Shown here: positions 44,246-53,151 of the stretch, in pieces
Position numbering within the stretch: position 1 is the first letter of the stretch
How the letters are laid out: each line of letters starts with the position of its first letter
Translations under genes and position numbers: made by a program
The notes under the pieces: generated by a model
Seen by the model: only the letters and a program-made list of their open reading frames with translations
The model's database searches: none
Told to the model about the DNA's origin: nothing
Assembly (NCBI GenBank): GCA_030750975.1
Contig: JASMHC010000014.1
Coordinates: 1 to 64,000, forward strand
Source of the DNA: Paracoccaceae bacterium
GTDB taxonomy: Bacteria > Pseudomonadota > Alphaproteobacteria > Rhodobacterales > Rhodobacteraceae
DNA: 64,000 nucleotides
Direction of reading: 5' to 3'

Positions 44246-44390
44246 GCCACGACAGAACCGCAATTCCGTGTCCGGCGCAATTCTTGAATTTGCTCAAACA
44301 CTTGCGAAATTACGACTAATCTCGGGTCGGTTTCAGACGCGCCAGCCGGATTGGGCTTATCCAAACATGTCCCCAATCAGGAGGCCAAGA

Positions 44391-45734
44391 ATGACCGACC
44401 ACTACCGCGACATCCGCAAAATCGACCCGAACCGCCCTGACCGTCTTGGCGACAACACCCCGAACGATGCCGACCGCATCGAGATTGGACCGACCCAACT
44501 GGCCTTTGGCGAATGGGAAGCTGCGGGTCTTGCGCTTCCTGACCTGCAAGCAATGCGCAAATTCCGCTGGGAACGGTTGACCAGACATATCGTGGATCGC
44601 GGCTATGCCGGGCTTCTGGTCTTTGACCCGCTCAATATCCGCTACGCCACCGACAGCACCAATATGCAGCTGTGGAACACCCATAACCCGTTTCGTGCGC
44701 TTTTGCTTTGCGCCGACGGCTACATGGTTTTGTGGGAATACAAAAACGCGCCTTTCCTAAGCAGTTTCAACCCGTTGGTGCGCGAAGTTCGTTCAGGCGC
44801 CGACCTGTTCTATTTTGACCGGGGCGACAAAATCGACATTGCCGCGGATGTGTTTGCTAACGAAGTGCGCATCCTTCTGGAAAAACACAGCCCCGGCAAC
44901 AAACGCCTCGCGGTGGACAAGGTGATGCTGCACGGTTTGCGGGCACTCGAAGCGCAGGGGCTGCAAATCATGGATGGCGAGGAAGTGACCGAGAAGTCCC
45001 GATCCATCAAGGGCCCGGACGAAATCAAGGCCATGCGCTGCGCCAACCACGCCTGTGAAACCGCCGTTCGCGCAATGGAGGATTTCGCCCGCGAAAACGT
45101 CCCCCTCGGCACCACATCCGAAGACGATATCTGGTCTGTCCTGCACGCCGAAAACATCCGCCGGGGTGGCGAATGGATCGAAACCCGCCTTCTGGCCTCG
45201 GGTCCCCGCACAAACCCGTGGTTTCAGGAATGCGGACCGCGCATCGTTCAGAACAACGAAATTGTCGCCTTTGACACCGACCTGATCGGCTCATACGGCA
45301 TCTGCATCGATATTTCGCGCACATGGTGGATCGGCGATCAGAAACCGACCAATTCGATGATCTACGCCATGCGCCACGCCCACGAACATATCATGACCAA
45401 TATGGAGATGCTCAAGCCCGGCGTCTCAATTCCCGAGCTGACCGCGAATTGCCACAAGCTGGACGACAAGTTCCAGAAACAGAAATACGGGTGCATGATG
45501 CATGGTGTCGGCCTTTGTGACGAATGGCCTCTGGTGGCCTACCCGGACAAGGCCGTCCCCGGCGCCTTTGACTATGAATTACAGCCCGGCATGGTGCTTT
45601 GCGTCGAAGCCGCTGTCGGCGAAGAAGGCGGAGATTTCTCGATCAAGCTGGAAGATCAAGTGCTGATCACCGAAGACGGCTTTGAGAACCTGACCACATA
45701 CCCGTTCGATCCGGTGCTGATGGGCGAAGCATAG
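44391..45734 (+). CDS. dddP: DMSP lyase DddP (M24 creatinase-like fold)
   Basis: This enzyme cleaves dimethylsulfoniopropionate to acrylate and dimethyl sulfide. Start ATG 44391 (GGAGG site) gives 447 residues, matching characterised Roseobacter DddP lengths. All metal ligands known for DddP are at their published numbers: Asp295, Asp297, Asp307, His371, Glu406 and Glu421, and the catalytic Asp377 is in GLCDEWP. Segments such as NDADRIEIGPTQLAFGEW and NIRYATDSTNMQLW distinguish it from aminopeptidase P and creatinase. It is divergent from the DUF3445 gene. No acrylate-utilisation genes are adjacent. Confidence 0.95.
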   Translation: MTDHYRDIRKIDPNRPDRLGDNTPNDADRIEIGPTQLAFGEWEAAGLALPDLQAMRKFRWERLTRHIVDRGYAGLLVFDPLNIRYATDSTNMQLWNTHNPFRALLLCADGYMVLWEYKNAPFLSSFNPLVREVRSGADLFYFDRGDKIDIAADVFANEVRILLEKHSPGNKRLAVDKVMLHGLRALEAQGLQIMDGEEVTEKSRSIKGPDEIKAMRCANHACETAVRAMEDFARENVPLGTTSEDDIWSVLHAENIRRGGEWIETRLLASGPRTNPWFQECGPRIVQNNEIVAFDTDLIGSYGICIDISRTWWIGDQKPTNSMIYAMRHAHEHIMTNMEMLKPGVSIPELTANCHKLDDKFQKQKYGCMMHGVGLCDEWPLVAYPDKAVPGAFDYELQPGMVLCVEAAVGEEGGDFSIKLEDQVLITEDGFENLTTYPFDPVLMGEA

Positions 45735-45805
45735 GGGCTGCCAACGGTCTCCGGCGCCAACCCCACCGGGGACCTGCCAAAGGCGCATCTGGCCAAAGCG
45801 CCACC

Positions 45806-46648
45806 CTACCCCAATTCCATCGTCGCAATCGCCTGAAGGGTCGCGCCAAACTCCGGCACCGTGCCGCGATACATCCGCGCCGTGGTAAAAGGCACGTCAA
45901 ACCCTGCCGCTTCAAGCTCAAGCCGCAAAACGGTATTGGCTTCCGGCAAATCGACAATCAGCGGTCCCTCGGGGCGCAAGGCGGCAATATCGGCGATCAG
46001 CTCCAGCGCCGAGGCCGTGTCGGGCGCAATCACCGGCCCGATCTTGGTGCCCTCGCCACAGGCCCGCCAGGTGGCAAATCCCGTGACTGCGCCCCCACGT
46101 TCCAGAACCCGCGTTTCGCGCAAGCCCGGCACCGGCGCAAGCCATCCGCTCAGGAATTGCGGCCGCGCAAACCCGCCCGCCCGCGCATCCATCGCCATCA
46201 ACACCGGCGCGTCTTCGGCCCGCAACGCCCGAACCGCAGCGCTCTGCGCAGGCTCCCAGCGCCCGACATAGCGCAGGCTTTGCCCAACCCGCACAAAACC
46301 CGATTTGCGATAATTCGCCTCTTGATCGGGCACCCCGTCCAAACCGACCGACCGCTGGCCCGCATGGGCCAAACCATGCGCCCATGTCTTCAGACCAATC
46401 CCCAGCCCGCGCCAATCGGGGCGACAGATGTAAAGCCCCAGAAAAGCGTGCCCCGCATCATGGTTCACGACCGAGATCGCCGCCACCGCCTTCCCGTCAA
46501 TCCGCGCCAGAAAGAAACCGCTGGGATCACTGGCATGAAACGCCTCGGCATCCGCCACACCGGGGTTCCAGCCCTCGTCAGCGGCCCAGCCCAACACCTC
46601 GCGCAAGTCGCCAACATCCATCGCATCGATTTCCAGCCCCTCTGTCAT
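45806..46648 (-). CDS. GNAT-family N-acetyltransferase
   Basis: This 280-residue protein has two GNAT-like halves. The first has the acetyl-CoA loop region LGLYICRPDWRGLGIGLKTW; the second, more divergent half contains GAVTGFATWRACG. Tandem GNAT proteins of this kind (often annotated with DUF1248/AANH-like C-termini) have no defined substrate. ATG 46648 has a GGAAGGGA site; an upstream ATG at 46684 would start inside the repeat-like sequence. It is convergent with dddP. Confidence 0.85.
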   Translation of the reverse strand: MTEGLEIDAMDVGDLREVLGWAADEGWNPGVADAEAFHASDPSGFFLARIDGKAVAAISVVNHDAGHAFLGLYICRPDWRGLGIGLKTWAHGLAHAGQRSVGLDGVPDQEANYRKSGFVRVGQSLRYVGRWEPAQSAAVRALRAEDAPVLMAMDARAGGFARPQFLSGWLAPVPGLRETRVLERGGAVTGFATWRACGEGTKIGPVIAPDTASALELIADIAALRPEGPLIVDLPEANTVLRLELEAAGFDVPFTTARMYRGTVPEFGATLQAIATMELG

Positions 46649-46654
46649 GCATCC

Positions 46655-46725
46655 CTTCCAAATCCAAATACGCTCGGCCAGCACCCTGCCGCCCGAAGGG
46701 CGGTCCGGTCAAGGGATTGCCCCCG
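46655..46725 (+). repeat. Degenerate palindromic element (candidate copy C)
   Basis: Immediately upstream of the GNAT start, this stretch reads TCCAAATACGCTCGG, then a short hairpin CCGCCC-GAA-GGGCGG, then GGGATTGCCCCC. The order and the AAATA...CTCGG end resemble copies A and B, but similarity is partial, so membership is tentative. Confidence 0.35.
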
Positions 46726-46790
46726 TCCGCATCTGACGTTAAAGACAGCCCCACCGGTCGCAGCCTACCCGGACAAAACAAGGATCAGAT

Positions 46791-47492
46791 ATGAAAACCA
46801 TAGTCATCTGCTCAGGCGGATTGGATTCCGTTTCCCTTGCCCACGTCGTGGCGCAAGAAGGCAACCTGCATTCGCTTTTGTCCTTCGACTACGGCCAGCG
46901 CCACGTCAAGGAAGTCGAATTCGCCGCCGCCGCCGCCAAACGGCTCGGTGTGCCGCATCAAGTCATCGACATGCGCAATATCGGCGCGGGGCTATCAGGA
47001 TCAGCCCTGACCGATGATGTGGACGTGCCCGACGGGCATTACGCCGAAGAGACGATGAAAGTCACCGTCGTCCCCAACCGCAACGCCATCATGCTGACCA
47101 TCGGTTTCGGCTTTGCCGCCGCCCAAGGGGCCGATGCCGTCGCCGTGGCTGTTCACGGAGGCGACCATTTCATCTACCCCGATTGCCGCCCCGGTTTCAT
47201 CGACGCCATGCAGACGATGCAAAACCTCGCGCTCGACGGCTATGCGAACGTCACCCTTTCAGCCCCCTTCGTAAACGGCTCAAAGGGCGACATCGTCACC
47301 GCCGGCCACGCCGCCGGCACCCCTTTTGCCGAAACATGGTCCTGCTACAAAGGCGGGAATATCCACTGCGGCCGCTGCGGCACTTGCGTGGAACGCCGTG
47401 AAGCCTTTGCCGAAGCAGGCGTTGACGATCCGACCACCTACGCCGACCCAGACTATTGGCTTGAAGCACTGGCTTCGGCAAAGGACAGCTAA
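46791..47492 (+). CDS. queC: 7-cyano-7-deazaguanine synthase QueC
   Basis: This makes preQ0 from 7-carboxy-7-deazaguanine with ATP and ammonia. The 233-residue protein has the PP-loop [12 protein letters not shown] at residues 6-17 and a zinc-binding cysteine cluster near the C-terminus ([23 protein letters not shown]). Its TAA overlaps the queD ATG (TAATG). It is the first gene of the queCDEF block, for queuosine in tRNA or for 7-deazaguanine DNA modification; no DNA-modification dpd genes are seen here. Confidence 0.97.
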   Translation: MKTIVICSGGLDSVSLAHVVAQEGNLHSLLSFDYGQRHVKEVEFAAAAAKRLGVPHQVIDMRNIGAGLSGSALTDDVDVPDGHYAEETMKVTVVPNRNAIMLTIGFGFAAAQGADAVAVAVHGGDHFIYPDCRPGFIDAMQTMQNLALDGYANVTLSAPFVNGSKGDIVTAGHAAGTPFAETWSCYKGGNIHCGRCGTCVERREAFAEAGVDDPTTYADPDYWLEALASAKDS

Positions 47493-47848
47493 TGTACCGC
47501 ATCACCAAAGAATTCCACTTCTCGGCCTCGCATCAACTCTCCGGCCTGCCCGAGGATCACCAATGCGCCCGCATGCACGGGCACAACTATATCGTCATGG
47601 TCGAACTCAGCGCCGCCGAGCTGAACGCATACGGCTTCGTGCGCGACTACACCGAATTGCGCCCTCTCAAGCACTATATCGACGAAGAAATCGACCATCG
47701 CCACCTCAACGACGTTTTCGACTACGACCTTGTGACAGCGGAATACATGGCGAAACATTTCTACGACTGGTGCAAAGCCCGCTGGCCGGAAACCACCGCC
47801 GTCAAGGTTTCGGAAACCCCGAAAACATGGGCCGAGTACCGACCATGA
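47492..47848 (+). CDS. queD: 6-carboxytetrahydropterin synthase QueD
   Basis: This converts 7,8-dihydroneopterin triphosphate to 6-carboxy-tetrahydropterin. The 118-residue protein has zinc histidines in FHFSASHQL and MHGHNY, and the [10 protein letters not shown] segment with the catalytic residues. Both ends overlap neighbouring genes (TAATG with queC, ATGA with queE). Confidence 0.96.
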   Translation: MYRITKEFHFSASHQLSGLPEDHQCARMHGHNYIVMVELSAAELNAYGFVRDYTELRPLKHYIDEEIDHRHLNDVFDYDLVTAEYMAKHFYDWCKARWPETTAVKVSETPKTWAEYRP

Positions 47849-48573
47849 GCGACAGCCGCGACATCCGCGTCAGCGAAATCTTCGGCCCGACGATCCAGGG
47901 CGAAGGCGCACTGATCGGCGAACCCACGGTCTTTGTTCGCACCGGCGGCTGCGATTACCGCTGCGTCTGGTGCGACACGATGCACGCGGTCGATAGCGAC
48001 TATCGCCACACATGGACCCCCATGACGACCGAGACCGTTTGGTCCGAAGTTGAAAAGCTCTCCAACAACACCCCGATCACCGTGTCCCTCTCCGGCGGCA
48101 ACCCCGCAATCCAACCCTTCGGCGACCTGATCGACCTCGGCCACGCCAAAGGCTACCGCTTCGCGCTGGAAACCCAAGGCTCCGTCCCCGCCGACTGGTT
48201 TTCGAAACTCGACACGCTGGTCCTAAGCCCCAAGCCGCCTTCAAGCGAAATGCAGGTCGATTGGACCATCTTCAACGACTGCCTTACCAAAGCAGGCGAC
48301 GCCTACACCGTCCTGAAAATCGTCATTTTCGACGACACCGACTACGACTGGGCGAAAGACGTAGCGGCGAAATACCCCGCCCTGCCCCTTTTCATCCAAC
48401 CCGGCAACCACACCCCGCCCCCCGCCGATGACGACTCGTTTGAAGTCGACATGGACGGCATCATGAACCGCATGCACTGGCTGGTAGACAAGACTATGGC
48501 CGACAATTGGTTCCGCCCCCGCATCCTGCCGCAGCTTCACGTGCTCCTCTGGGGCAATAAGCGCGGCGTCTGA
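47845..48573 (+). CDS. queE: 7-carboxy-7-deazaguanine synthase QueE
   Basis: This radical SAM enzyme contracts 6-carboxytetrahydropterin. The 242-residue protein has the iron-sulfur motif [12 protein letters not shown] (CxxxCxxC) preceded by [12 protein letters not shown] 47845 overlaps the queD stop. Its length (about 240) and HTWTPMT insert fit the Gram-negative type that has a short modified SAM core. QueF follows after 14 nt. Confidence 0.96.
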   Translation: MSDSRDIRVSEIFGPTIQGEGALIGEPTVFVRTGGCDYRCVWCDTMHAVDSDYRHTWTPMTTETVWSEVEKLSNNTPITVSLSGGNPAIQPFGDLIDLGHAKGYRFALETQGSVPADWFSKLDTLVLSPKPPSSEMQVDWTIFNDCLTKAGDAYTVLKIVIFDDTDYDWAKDVAAKYPALPLFIQPGNHTPPPADDDSFEVDMDGIMNRMHWLVDKTMADNWFRPRILPQLHVLLWGNKRGV

Positions 48574-48587
48574 CAAAGGACAATACG

Positions 48588-49055
48588 ATGAGCGACAAAT
48601 CCATTTACTCCGACCTCAAGCAATTGGGCGGCGACACCATCGTCCCGCAAGACCCAAGCGAAGCGGTTCTCGAACGAGTCCAAAACCCGCAACAAGACGT
48701 GGACTACAACATCCGCTTCACCGCGCCCGAATTCACATCCCTCTGCCCGATGACCGGCCAGCCGGACTTCGCCCATCTGGTGATCGACTATGTCCCGGGC
48801 GACTGGCTGATCGAAAGCAAAGCGCTGAAACTCTTCCTGACCTCATTCCGCAACCACGGCGCGTTCCACGAAGACTGCACAATCTCCATCGCCCGCCGCC
48901 TGATCGACTTCCTCGATCCGAAATGGCTGCGGATCGGAGGCTACTGGTATCCCCGCGGCGGCATCCCCATCGACGTGTTCTACCAGACCGGCGAAATGCC
49001 CAAAGGCGTCTGGATCCCAGATCAAGGCGTTCCGCCGTACCGTGGTCGGGGATAA
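48588..49055 (+). CDS. queF: NADPH-dependent preQ0 reductase QueF (short type)
   Basis: This reduces preQ0 to preQ1, the tRNA-inserted base; its presence points to tRNA queuosine rather than to DNA modification. The 155-residue unimodular type has the catalytic cysteine in [12 protein letters not shown] and the signature [21 protein letters not shown]. An AAGGA site precedes ATG 48588. It ends three nt before a 12-bp bidirectional hairpin. Confidence 0.96.
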   Translation: MSDKSIYSDLKQLGGDTIVPQDPSEAVLERVQNPQQDVDYNIRFTAPEFTSLCPMTGQPDFAHLVIDYVPGDWLIESKALKLFLTSFRNHGAFHEDCTISIARRLIDFLDPKWLRIGGYWYPRGGIPIDVFYQTGEMPKGVWIPDQGVPPYRGRG

Positions 49056-49057
49056 CC

Positions 49058-49085
49058 GTAGGGTGCGTGCTCGCACGCACCCTAC
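49058..49085. terminator. Bidirectional hairpin between queF and the DUF6314 gene
   Basis: GTAGGGTGCGTG (49058-49069) and CACGCACCCTAC (49074-49085) form a perfect 12-bp stem around CTCG. It lies exactly between the two convergent stop codons. The T runs are weak (CGAAAATA on one side), but position and stability support termination in both directions. Confidence 0.7.
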
Positions 49086-49495
49086 CGAAAATACTCACTA
49101 ACCATCACATAATCCTTCCGCGGCCCCTTGACCCGCCAGCGAGAGGTCCACTCGGGCCAACCCGAGAAATCATACCTCACATCATACTGATCCGGATCGC
49201 ACCAATGGGCAGCCTCGCCAGCCGCCCCGATCCGGTGAAAAAACCGCCCATCGTCAAAAAACACCTCGATCCCGTCCGAACCGGAGCGCCATAGATACAC
49301 CCGCTCCGCCTCCATCGACGCGCCGCCCATCTCCAAAACCCCACGCTCAGAGTACCGCAACCCAACCCCATCCCGCTCGAACCGCGCGCGCCCCGAAAAC
49401 CGCCCAACCTGCCCGCTCAGCGCATCCTCGATCCGCCGCGAAACCTGCCAGTCCCCTTCAAAATCCCAAAGCTCCGGCAAATCCCGACACCCCAT
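49082..49495 (-). CDS. DUF6314-family protein
   Basis: From ATG 49495 this is a 137-residue beta-rich protein with the family opening LWDFEGDWQVSRRIEDALSG and later RYSERGVL, ERVYLWRSG, FFDDGRFFHRI and WRVKGPRKDYVMVSEY. Its function is unknown. The frame is open upstream to 49597, but those residues are encoded by the palindromic element at 49497-49564 and are not family-like. The element ends 1 nt before the start codon, so it supplies the 5' leader. Confidence 0.8.
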   Translation of the reverse strand: MGCRDLPELWDFEGDWQVSRRIEDALSGQVGRFSGRARFERDGVGLRYSERGVLEMGGASMEAERVYLWRSGSDGIEVFFDDGRFFHRIGAAGEAAHWCDPDQYDVRYDFSGWPEWTSRWRVKGPRKDYVMVSEYFR

Positions 49496-49496
49496 A

Positions 49497-49564
49497 TCTT
49501 TTGTCCACAAATATCCTCGGGGGGAGCTGCCCCGCAAGGGGCAGCGGGGGGCAGACAGCCCCCC
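49497..49564 (+). repeat. Palindromic dispersed element (copy B)
   Basis: It has the same order as copy A: TCTTTTGTCC, AAATATCC, a G run, hairpin 1 GCTGCCCC-GCAA-GGGGCAGC (49526-49545) and hairpin 2 GGGGGGC-AGACA-GCCCCCC (49546-49564). It abuts the start codon of the DUF6314 gene. Confidence 0.8.
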
Positions 49565-49643
49565 TGCGACAGCGCCTCTCTTGTGACCGGACGTCATGCA
49601 GAGTAAACCCCCCGCGACTCCTCACAACAAAAGGCCCGCGCGT

Positions 49644-50948
49644 ATGATCCCCCGCTATTCCCGTCCCGATATGGTTGCCATCTGGTCGCCAGAAACCAAG
49701 TTCAAAATCTGGTACGAGATCGAGGCCCACGCCTGTGACGCCCAGGCCAAACTGGGGGTGATCCCGCAAGAAAACGCCGACGCGGTCTGGAAAGCCAAGG
49801 ATGTCGAGTTCGACGTCGCCCGCATCGACGAAATCGAGGCCGTCACCAAACACGACGTCATCGCCTTCCTCACCCACCTTGCCGAACATGTTGGCAGCGA
49901 AGAAGCCCGCTTTGTCCATCAGGGCATGACCTCGTCCGACGTTCTGGACACCTGCCTGAACGTCCAACTGGTCCGCGCCGCTGACATCCTGATCGAAGAC
50001 ATGCACAAACTGCTCGCCGCCCTGAAAAAGCGCGCCAACGAGCACAAAAACACCGTCCGCGTTGGCCGCAGCCACGGCATCCACGCCGAACCCACCACCA
50101 TGGGCCTCACCTTCGCGCGTTTCTACGCCGAGATGGACCGCAACCTGTCGCGTCTGCGCGACGCCCGTGCGGAAATCGCCACTGGCGCGATCTCGGGCGC
50201 GGTTGGCACCTTCGCCAATATCGACCCTGCGGTGGAAGAACACGTCTGCGATCAACTCGGCCTCGTCCCCGAACCGATCAGCACCCAAGTGATCCCGCGC
50301 GACCGCCACGCGATGTTCTTTGCCACCCTCGGCGTCATCGCCAGCTCGATCGAAAATGTCGCGATTGAGATCCGCCACATGCAGCGCACCGAGGTTCTGG
50401 AAGGGGCTGAGTTCTTCTCGATGGGTCAGAAAGGCTCATCCGCGATGCCGCACAAGAAAAACCCTGTCCTGACCGAAAACCTGACCGGCCTGGCCCGTCT
50501 GGTCCGCATGGCCGTGATCCCCGCGATGGAGAATGTCGCCCTCTGGCACGAGCGTGACATTTCCCACAGCTCGGTTGAACGCGCCATCGGCCCCGACGCC
50601 TGCATCACGCTTGATTTCGCCCTGGCCCGCCTGACCGGCGTGATCGAGAAAATGCTGATTTTCCCTGAAAACATGCTCGACAACATGAACAAATTCCCCG
50701 GTCTCGTGATGTCCCAGCGCGTTCTTCTGGCCCTGACCCAAGCCGGTGTCAGCCGTGAAGACGCCTATTCGATGGTTCAGCGCAACGCGCTGAAGGTCTG
50801 GGAAGAGCGCCTTGATTTCCGCGAATTGCTGCTTGACGATGCCGAGGTTGTCGCCGCCCTTGGCAAGGACGGGATCAACGAGAAATTTGACATGGAGTAT
50901 CACACCAAACACGTAGACACGATCTTCGCGCGGGTGTTTGGCGAATAA
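49644..50948 (+). CDS. purB: Adenylosuccinate lyase
   Basis: This catalyses two steps of purine synthesis (SAICAR and adenylosuccinate cleavage). The 434-residue fumarase-superfamily enzyme has the signature GSSAMPHKKNPV, the catalytic histidine regions VGRSHGIHAEPTTMG and TSSDVLDT, and the C-terminal NALKVWEE...LLLDDAEV segment. ATG 49644 begins the family-typical MIPRYSRPDMVAIWSPE; the frame is open to 49596. It ends at a strong terminator. Confidence 0.97.
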   Translation: MIPRYSRPDMVAIWSPETKFKIWYEIEAHACDAQAKLGVIPQENADAVWKAKDVEFDVARIDEIEAVTKHDVIAFLTHLAEHVGSEEARFVHQGMTSSDVLDTCLNVQLVRAADILIEDMHKLLAALKKRANEHKNTVRVGRSHGIHAEPTTMGLTFARFYAEMDRNLSRLRDARAEIATGAISGAVGTFANIDPAVEEHVCDQLGLVPEPISTQVIPRDRHAMFFATLGVIASSIENVAIEIRHMQRTEVLEGAEFFSMGQKGSSAMPHKKNPVLTENLTGLARLVRMAVIPAMENVALWHERDISHSSVERAIGPDACITLDFALARLTGVIEKMLIFPENMLDNMNKFPGLVMSQRVLLALTQAGVSREDAYSMVQRNALKVWEERLDFRELLLDDAEVVAALGKDGINEKFDMEYHTKHVDTIFARVFGE

Positions 50949-50973
50949 TCCAAGCCGGAATTGAAATCACCGA

Positions 50974-51000
50974 ACCCGCCGCGCAAGCGGCGGGTGTTTT
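50974..51000 (+). terminator. Rho-independent terminator of purB
   Basis: ACCCGCCGC (50974-50982) pairs with GCGGCGGGT (50987-50995) around GCAA and is followed by GTTTTAT. Confidence 0.88.
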
Positions 51001-51024
51001 ATCGCGTTACAAAAAACAGCTTAT

Positions 51025-51045
51025 GTTTCGAGGTTATCTCGAAAC
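51025..51045. repeat. GTTTCGAG hairpin related to the 23.9-kb pair
   Basis: GTTTCGAG and CTCGAAAC form an 8-bp perfect stem around GTTAT. The reverse complement reads GCGTTTCGAGATAACC, nearly the same as the outer arm at 23915. Just downstream (51056-51078) lies a GTATTTTTGGCAAGAT stretch. Confidence 0.65.
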
Positions 51046-51132
51046 GCATTTATTTTGCGTATTTTTGGCAAGATCAAGTAAGGGTTCATTCACCTGCGCA
51101 CCGTATCACATTCCGAAAGCTGTGAGACGGAT

Positions 51133-52176
51133 ATGAGTGACCTTTCCCCGATTCCGACCCCGCAGGCCGAGGGCCTGACACAGGCTGAAAAAGCCGCGAT
51201 TGTCGTGCGCTTCCTGCTCAGTCAGGGGGCCGAGCTTGATCTGGCCCAGCTGCCCGATGGCCTACAGGCGCGGCTGACCCAGCAAATGGGCGGAATGCGT
51301 TATATCGACCGCCGGACCCTGGCCAGCGTGATGACCGAATTCGCGCATGAGCTTGAGGATATTGGCCTGTCCTTCCCCACCGGTCTGGCCGAAGCGATTT
51401 CCGCCCTTGACGGGAAAATCAGCCCGCTGACCGCCGCGCGTCTGCGGCAGGAAGCCGGTGTCAGGCAAACCGGCGACCCGTGGCAGCGCATTGCCGAACT
51501 GCCCATAGATGACCTTGCCGATATTGCCCGCCGCGAAAGCGTTGAAATCGCCGCCGTGGTGATTTCAAAACTGCCCGTCGATCGGGCTGCGGCCTTGCTG
51601 GGCCATCTTGACGGGCCGCATGCGCGCAAAATAACCCTTGCGGTCGGGCGCACCACGGCCATCACACCGGATGCGGTAGAACGCATCGGCCTGTCTCTGG
51701 CCTCACAGCTTGACGAACAGCCGCCCCGTGCGTTTTCGGTTGCGGCGGATGCCCGACTTGGGGCGATCCTCAATCAGACCAACGCCAAAATCCGCCGCGA
51801 TGTATTGGCGGGGCTTGAAGAAGCGGATCAGGATTTTGCCCAGGGGGTCGCCCGAAACGTCTTTACCTTTGCCCATATTCCGGCCCGTGTGCAGCCCCGT
51901 GACATCGCGGCCGTCACCCGCGCCGTCGATCAATCGGTGTTGCTGACGGCCCTCGCCGCCGCGACCGATGGTGACGAGGCTGCAACAGCCGATTTCCTGC
52001 TGTCCAACCTGTCCAGACGCATGGCCGACACCTTGCGCGAAGAAATCTCCGAGGGCGACCCGCCCACCGCAGAAGAAGGCGAACGCGCCATGGCGGAACT
52101 GGCCGTCGCCATTCAGGCCCTCGCCGACGCGGGCGAAATCAAACTGACCGCAACCCCGCCCCCAGACGCTGCCTGA
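51133..52176 (+). CDS. FliG-like protein, outside any flagellar cluster
   Basis: This 347-residue protein is laid out like FliG, the rotor protein that converts ion flow into torque: an N-terminal QAEKAAIVVRFLLSQGAE region, a middle domain (VVISKLPVDRAAALLGHLDG), and a C-terminal domain (RNVFTFAHIPARVQPRDIAAVTRAVDQSVLLTALAAA, FLLSNLSRRMADTLREEIS). Charged residues of the torque helix are partly retained. No other flagellar gene is in the window, so it could be a divergent second FliG or have a different role. It is a single gene between the purB terminator and an EamA gene. Confidence 0.8.
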   Translation: MSDLSPIPTPQAEGLTQAEKAAIVVRFLLSQGAELDLAQLPDGLQARLTQQMGGMRYIDRRTLASVMTEFAHELEDIGLSFPTGLAEAISALDGKISPLTAARLRQEAGVRQTGDPWQRIAELPIDDLADIARRESVEIAAVVISKLPVDRAAALLGHLDGPHARKITLAVGRTTAITPDAVERIGLSLASQLDEQPPRAFSVAADARLGAILNQTNAKIRRDVLAGLEEADQDFAQGVARNVFTFAHIPARVQPRDIAAVTRAVDQSVLLTALAAATDGDEAATADFLLSNLSRRMADTLREEISEGDPPTAEEGERAMAELAVAIQALADAGEIKLTATPPPDAA

Positions 52177-52177
52177 G

Positions 52178-52229
52178 GCGTTTCAAAACCAACGTCCGTC
52201 TCACGCACCCCCCGAGACGTTTTGAATGC
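52178..52229. repeat. GCGTTTC inverted repeat between the FliG-like and EamA genes
   Basis: GCGTTTCAAAAC (52178-52189) pairs with GTTTTGAATGC (52219-52229) with one bulged T and one wobble; the loop is 29 nt. It starts 1 nt after the FliG-like stop and may act as its terminator. Confidence 0.5.
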
Positions 52230-52266
52230 AATAGACAAGCCGTGGCCCGCCCCCTATAGCCGATAC

Positions 52267-53145
52267 ATGGCCCTGTCCCGCATCCCCCGTCAAACTCAGG
52301 CGATCCTGCTTATGCTGGGGGCGATCCTGTGTTTCAGCCTGATGGATGTTTTGGCCAAGGTGTTGACCCAGAACACCGGCCTTGGCCAAACGCTTTGGGC
52401 ACGCTACGCGGGGCAATGCCTGATCGTGCTGATGCTGATCGGCCATCGCAAGGATGTGTGGAAGGCGCAATTCCCGCTACTGCAAATCGGCCGGTCGGTC
52501 ATGCTGTTGGCGGCCACCGGTTTTTTCTTTTCCGGCATTGCCGCCGTCGGTCTGGCCTCGGCCACCGCATTGATGAACGTCAATCCGGTGCTGATCACGC
52601 TGGGCGGGGCCTTGTTGCTGCGCGAAAGGCTGGGGCCTTGGCGCGCCGTGGGCATTGTTTCGTCACTGGCAGGCGCGATCATCATTATCCGGCCCGGTGC
52701 GCAGGTCTTTACACCGGCCATCCTTCTGCCCCTTGGCGGGGCCATATGCTATGCGGGCTATTCGCTGGCCACCCGTTTCGTCGGTCAGCGCGAAAGCGTC
52801 TGGACCTCGCTGCTTTACACCGGCCTTGTCGGCGGGCTGCTGACCACGGTGGCTCTGCCTTTCCTGTGGCAGCCGCTAAGCCCGGGCGATTTCGCCATGA
52901 TGATCGGTATCGGGGCCGTCGGCACCCTGGGCCAACTGGCGCTGATCCAGGCCTTTTCCAAAGCCGAGGCCGGCGCCATCGCGCCCTTTGCCTATGCGTC
53001 TTTGATCTTTGCCTCGGTCTGGGGGATGTTGTTTTTCGGCACCTATCCCGACGGATGGACCATCGCCGGATCGCTGATCATCGCGCTATCAGGCATATTC
53101 GTCTGGCATCGGGAAACCCGCCGCAACAAGGCCGGCACGACCTGA
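52267..53145 (+). CDS. EamA/DMT-superfamily exporter
   Basis: This 292-residue membrane protein has ten predicted helices in two EamA repeats (AILLMLGAILCFSLMDVLAKVL... and LLPLGGAICYAGYSLATRF...). EamA proteins export amino acids, nucleotides or metabolites; the substrate is unknown. I start at ATG 52267 because the residues from 52222 overlap the inverted repeat and are not membrane-like; no strong ribosome-binding site distinguishes the two. Confidence 0.88.
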   Translation: MALSRIPRQTQAILLMLGAILCFSLMDVLAKVLTQNTGLGQTLWARYAGQCLIVLMLIGHRKDVWKAQFPLLQIGRSVMLLAATGFFFSGIAAVGLASATALMNVNPVLITLGGALLLRERLGPWRAVGIVSSLAGAIIIIRPGAQVFTPAILLPLGGAICYAGYSLATRFVGQRESVWTSLLYTGLVGGLLTTVALPFLWQPLSPGDFAMMIGIGAVGTLGQLALIQAFSKAEAGAIAPFAYASLIFASVWGMLFFGTYPDGWTIAGSLIIALSGIFVWHRETRRNKAGTT

Positions 53146-53151
53146 AACGCT

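Noticed and set aside
44391-45734. Creatinase or Xaa-Pro aminopeptidase
   Set aside because: The fold is shared, but the residue numbering, length and conserved blocks match DMSP lyase DddP specifically.
46690-46790. preQ1 riboswitch upstream of queC
   Set aside because: The stretch has a short hairpin and GC-rich repeats but not the preQ1-I or preQ1-II core; the sequence is better explained by the degenerate repeat and a plain leader.
46791-49055. 7-deazaguanine DNA-modification (dpd) island
   Set aside because: queF, which is specific to tRNA queuosine, is present, and no dpd or restriction-like gene adjoins the cluster.
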